Shown: positions 5,260 through 5,588 of the stretch, piece by piece
Numbering within the stretch: position 1 is the stretch's first letter
Layout: the number at the start of each line of letters is the position of its first letter
Assembly (NCBI GenBank): GCA_026388915.1
Contig: JAPLIW010000149.1
Coordinates: 1-5,588, forward strand
DNA length: 5,588 nt
Direction of reading: 5' to 3'
Origin: Deltaproteobacteria bacterium
GTDB taxonomy: Bacteria; Desulfobacterota; SM23-61
Notes under the pieces: model-generated
Seen by the model: the letters and a program-made list of their open reading frames with translations, nothing else
Databases searched by the model: none
Told to the model about the DNA's origin: nothing
Position numbers and translations under genes: made by a program

Positions 5260-5265
5260 ATTATA
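5260..5265 (-). promoter_or_regulatory. Candidate -10 element for the cytochrome gene
   Basis: The minus strand has a perfect TATAAT 30 bases upstream of the cytochrome ATG, in an otherwise GC-richer stretch. No good -35 hexamer lies at 16-18 bp, so this is a weak promoter prediction. Confidence 0.35.
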
Positions 5266-5303
5266 AAAATCTTCGTGTCGGCCGGGGATGAAGAAAAGAA
5301 TTG

Positions 5304-5413
5304 AACCGCAGAGCACGCGGAGACCGCAGAGTTTTTTCTTCCGAAAGGGGAAAAAAACAAACCATTCAATGAGTATTTCATCCCCTCTGCGTCCTCCCGG
5401 ATCTCCGCGGTTT
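5304..5413. repeat. Degenerate CGCAGAG inverted-repeat element
   Basis: The left arm (5304-5331) begins AACCGCAGAG and ends CCGCAGAG. The right arm (5385-5412), read as its reverse complement, begins AACCGCGGAG and ends GACGCAGAG. By eye 21 of 28 positions match. The 53-base middle is A/T-rich. The arms are themselves built of CGCAGAG units (5307-5313, 5325-5331, inverted at 5385-5391). It resembles small non-coding palindromic elements scattered between genes; no open frame is inside. Confidence 0.6.
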
Positions 5414-5588
5414 ACGGTTTTTTCTTTTTATCTTCCTCGGATAAAGACAAAAAGATAACTGAAGAGGAAGCAGAGAGCGCAGAGATCACATCCTGAAAGC
5501 CCCTTGGTGTTTTTGGCTTTCCGGTAAGTGTTGAAAATGGGGCCCTTTTTCTCCGTGCATCCCGGTCTTGAGCTTTTGGCCATTCTTA
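5414..5588. other. Intergenic end of the window, no gene seen
   Basis: No supported coding frame is present. One further CGCAGAG unit (5478-5484) extends the neighbouring repeat. GAAAGCC (5495-5501) and GGCTTTC (5515-5521) can pair around 13 bases, extendable to an imperfect 10-bp stem, without a T-tract. The promoter of a gene beyond the right edge could lie here but is not recognisable. Confidence 0.5.

Noticed and set aside
4681..5304. Long plus-strand open frame of 207 codons
   Set aside because: It lies antisense to the cytochrome gene, which has a CxxCH site, signal peptide and ribosome-binding site. The plus frame has no recognisable domain and no start signal.
5230..5316. Longer N-terminus for the cytochrome starting at 5316
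   Set aside because: It would run through the TATAAT and the AAAGGAG ribosome-binding site and put 29 residues before the signal peptide.

Overview
The window joins a dense, GC-rich transport operon to a looser accessory stretch. The first 2.85 kb reads left to right and is the 3' part of a high-affinity branched-chain amino acid type (HAAT/Liv) ABC importer: the end of a LivH-like permease, then complete LivM-, LivG- and LivF-like genes. They are tightly packed: a 7-bp gap between livH and livM, then two ATGA stop/start overlaps. The periplasmic binding protein and the operon promoter lie off the left edge, so the true substrate (branched-chain amino acids, or another small amide or acid) cannot be read here.

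From 2854 to about 3640 there is no intact gene. This stretch holds small inverted and tandem repeats, a relic of a DUF4143-type ATPase C-terminal domain on the plus strand (3341-3475), a protein-like open fragment on the minus strand, and a hairpin cluster. It ends in a strong intrinsic terminator that serves the next gene.

From 3640 to 5230 the real genes read right to left. One encodes a secreted PEP-CTERM protein of 208 residues with a signal peptide, a beta-rich body resembling PA14/fibro-slime domains, and a VPEP sorting tail. A good sigma-54 (-24/-12) promoter with AT-rich palindromes lies upstream of it. Further upstream are a strong terminator hairpin and an orphan PEP-CTERM tail, the relic of a second such gene. 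Then comes a small exported monohaem cytochrome c whose C-terminal half resembles the SoxA/TsdA cytochrome fold. The last 270 bp holds a degenerate CGCAGAG-based inverted repeat and no gene.

The combination of a Liv importer, PEP-CTERM/exosortase sorting with sigma-54 control, this type of cytochrome and CCGCAGAG-type intergenic repeats suggests a Gram-negative environmental bacterium. Desulfobacterota ('Deltaproteobacteria') or a relative is my best guess; this is inference and no phylogenetic marker is present. The Liv operon and the minus-strand genes show no functional link. The strongest leads are the predicted sigma-54 promoter with its palindromes, the PEP-CTERM relic beside an intact PEP-CTERM gene, and the cytochrome with a conserved-looking Cys after its haem site.
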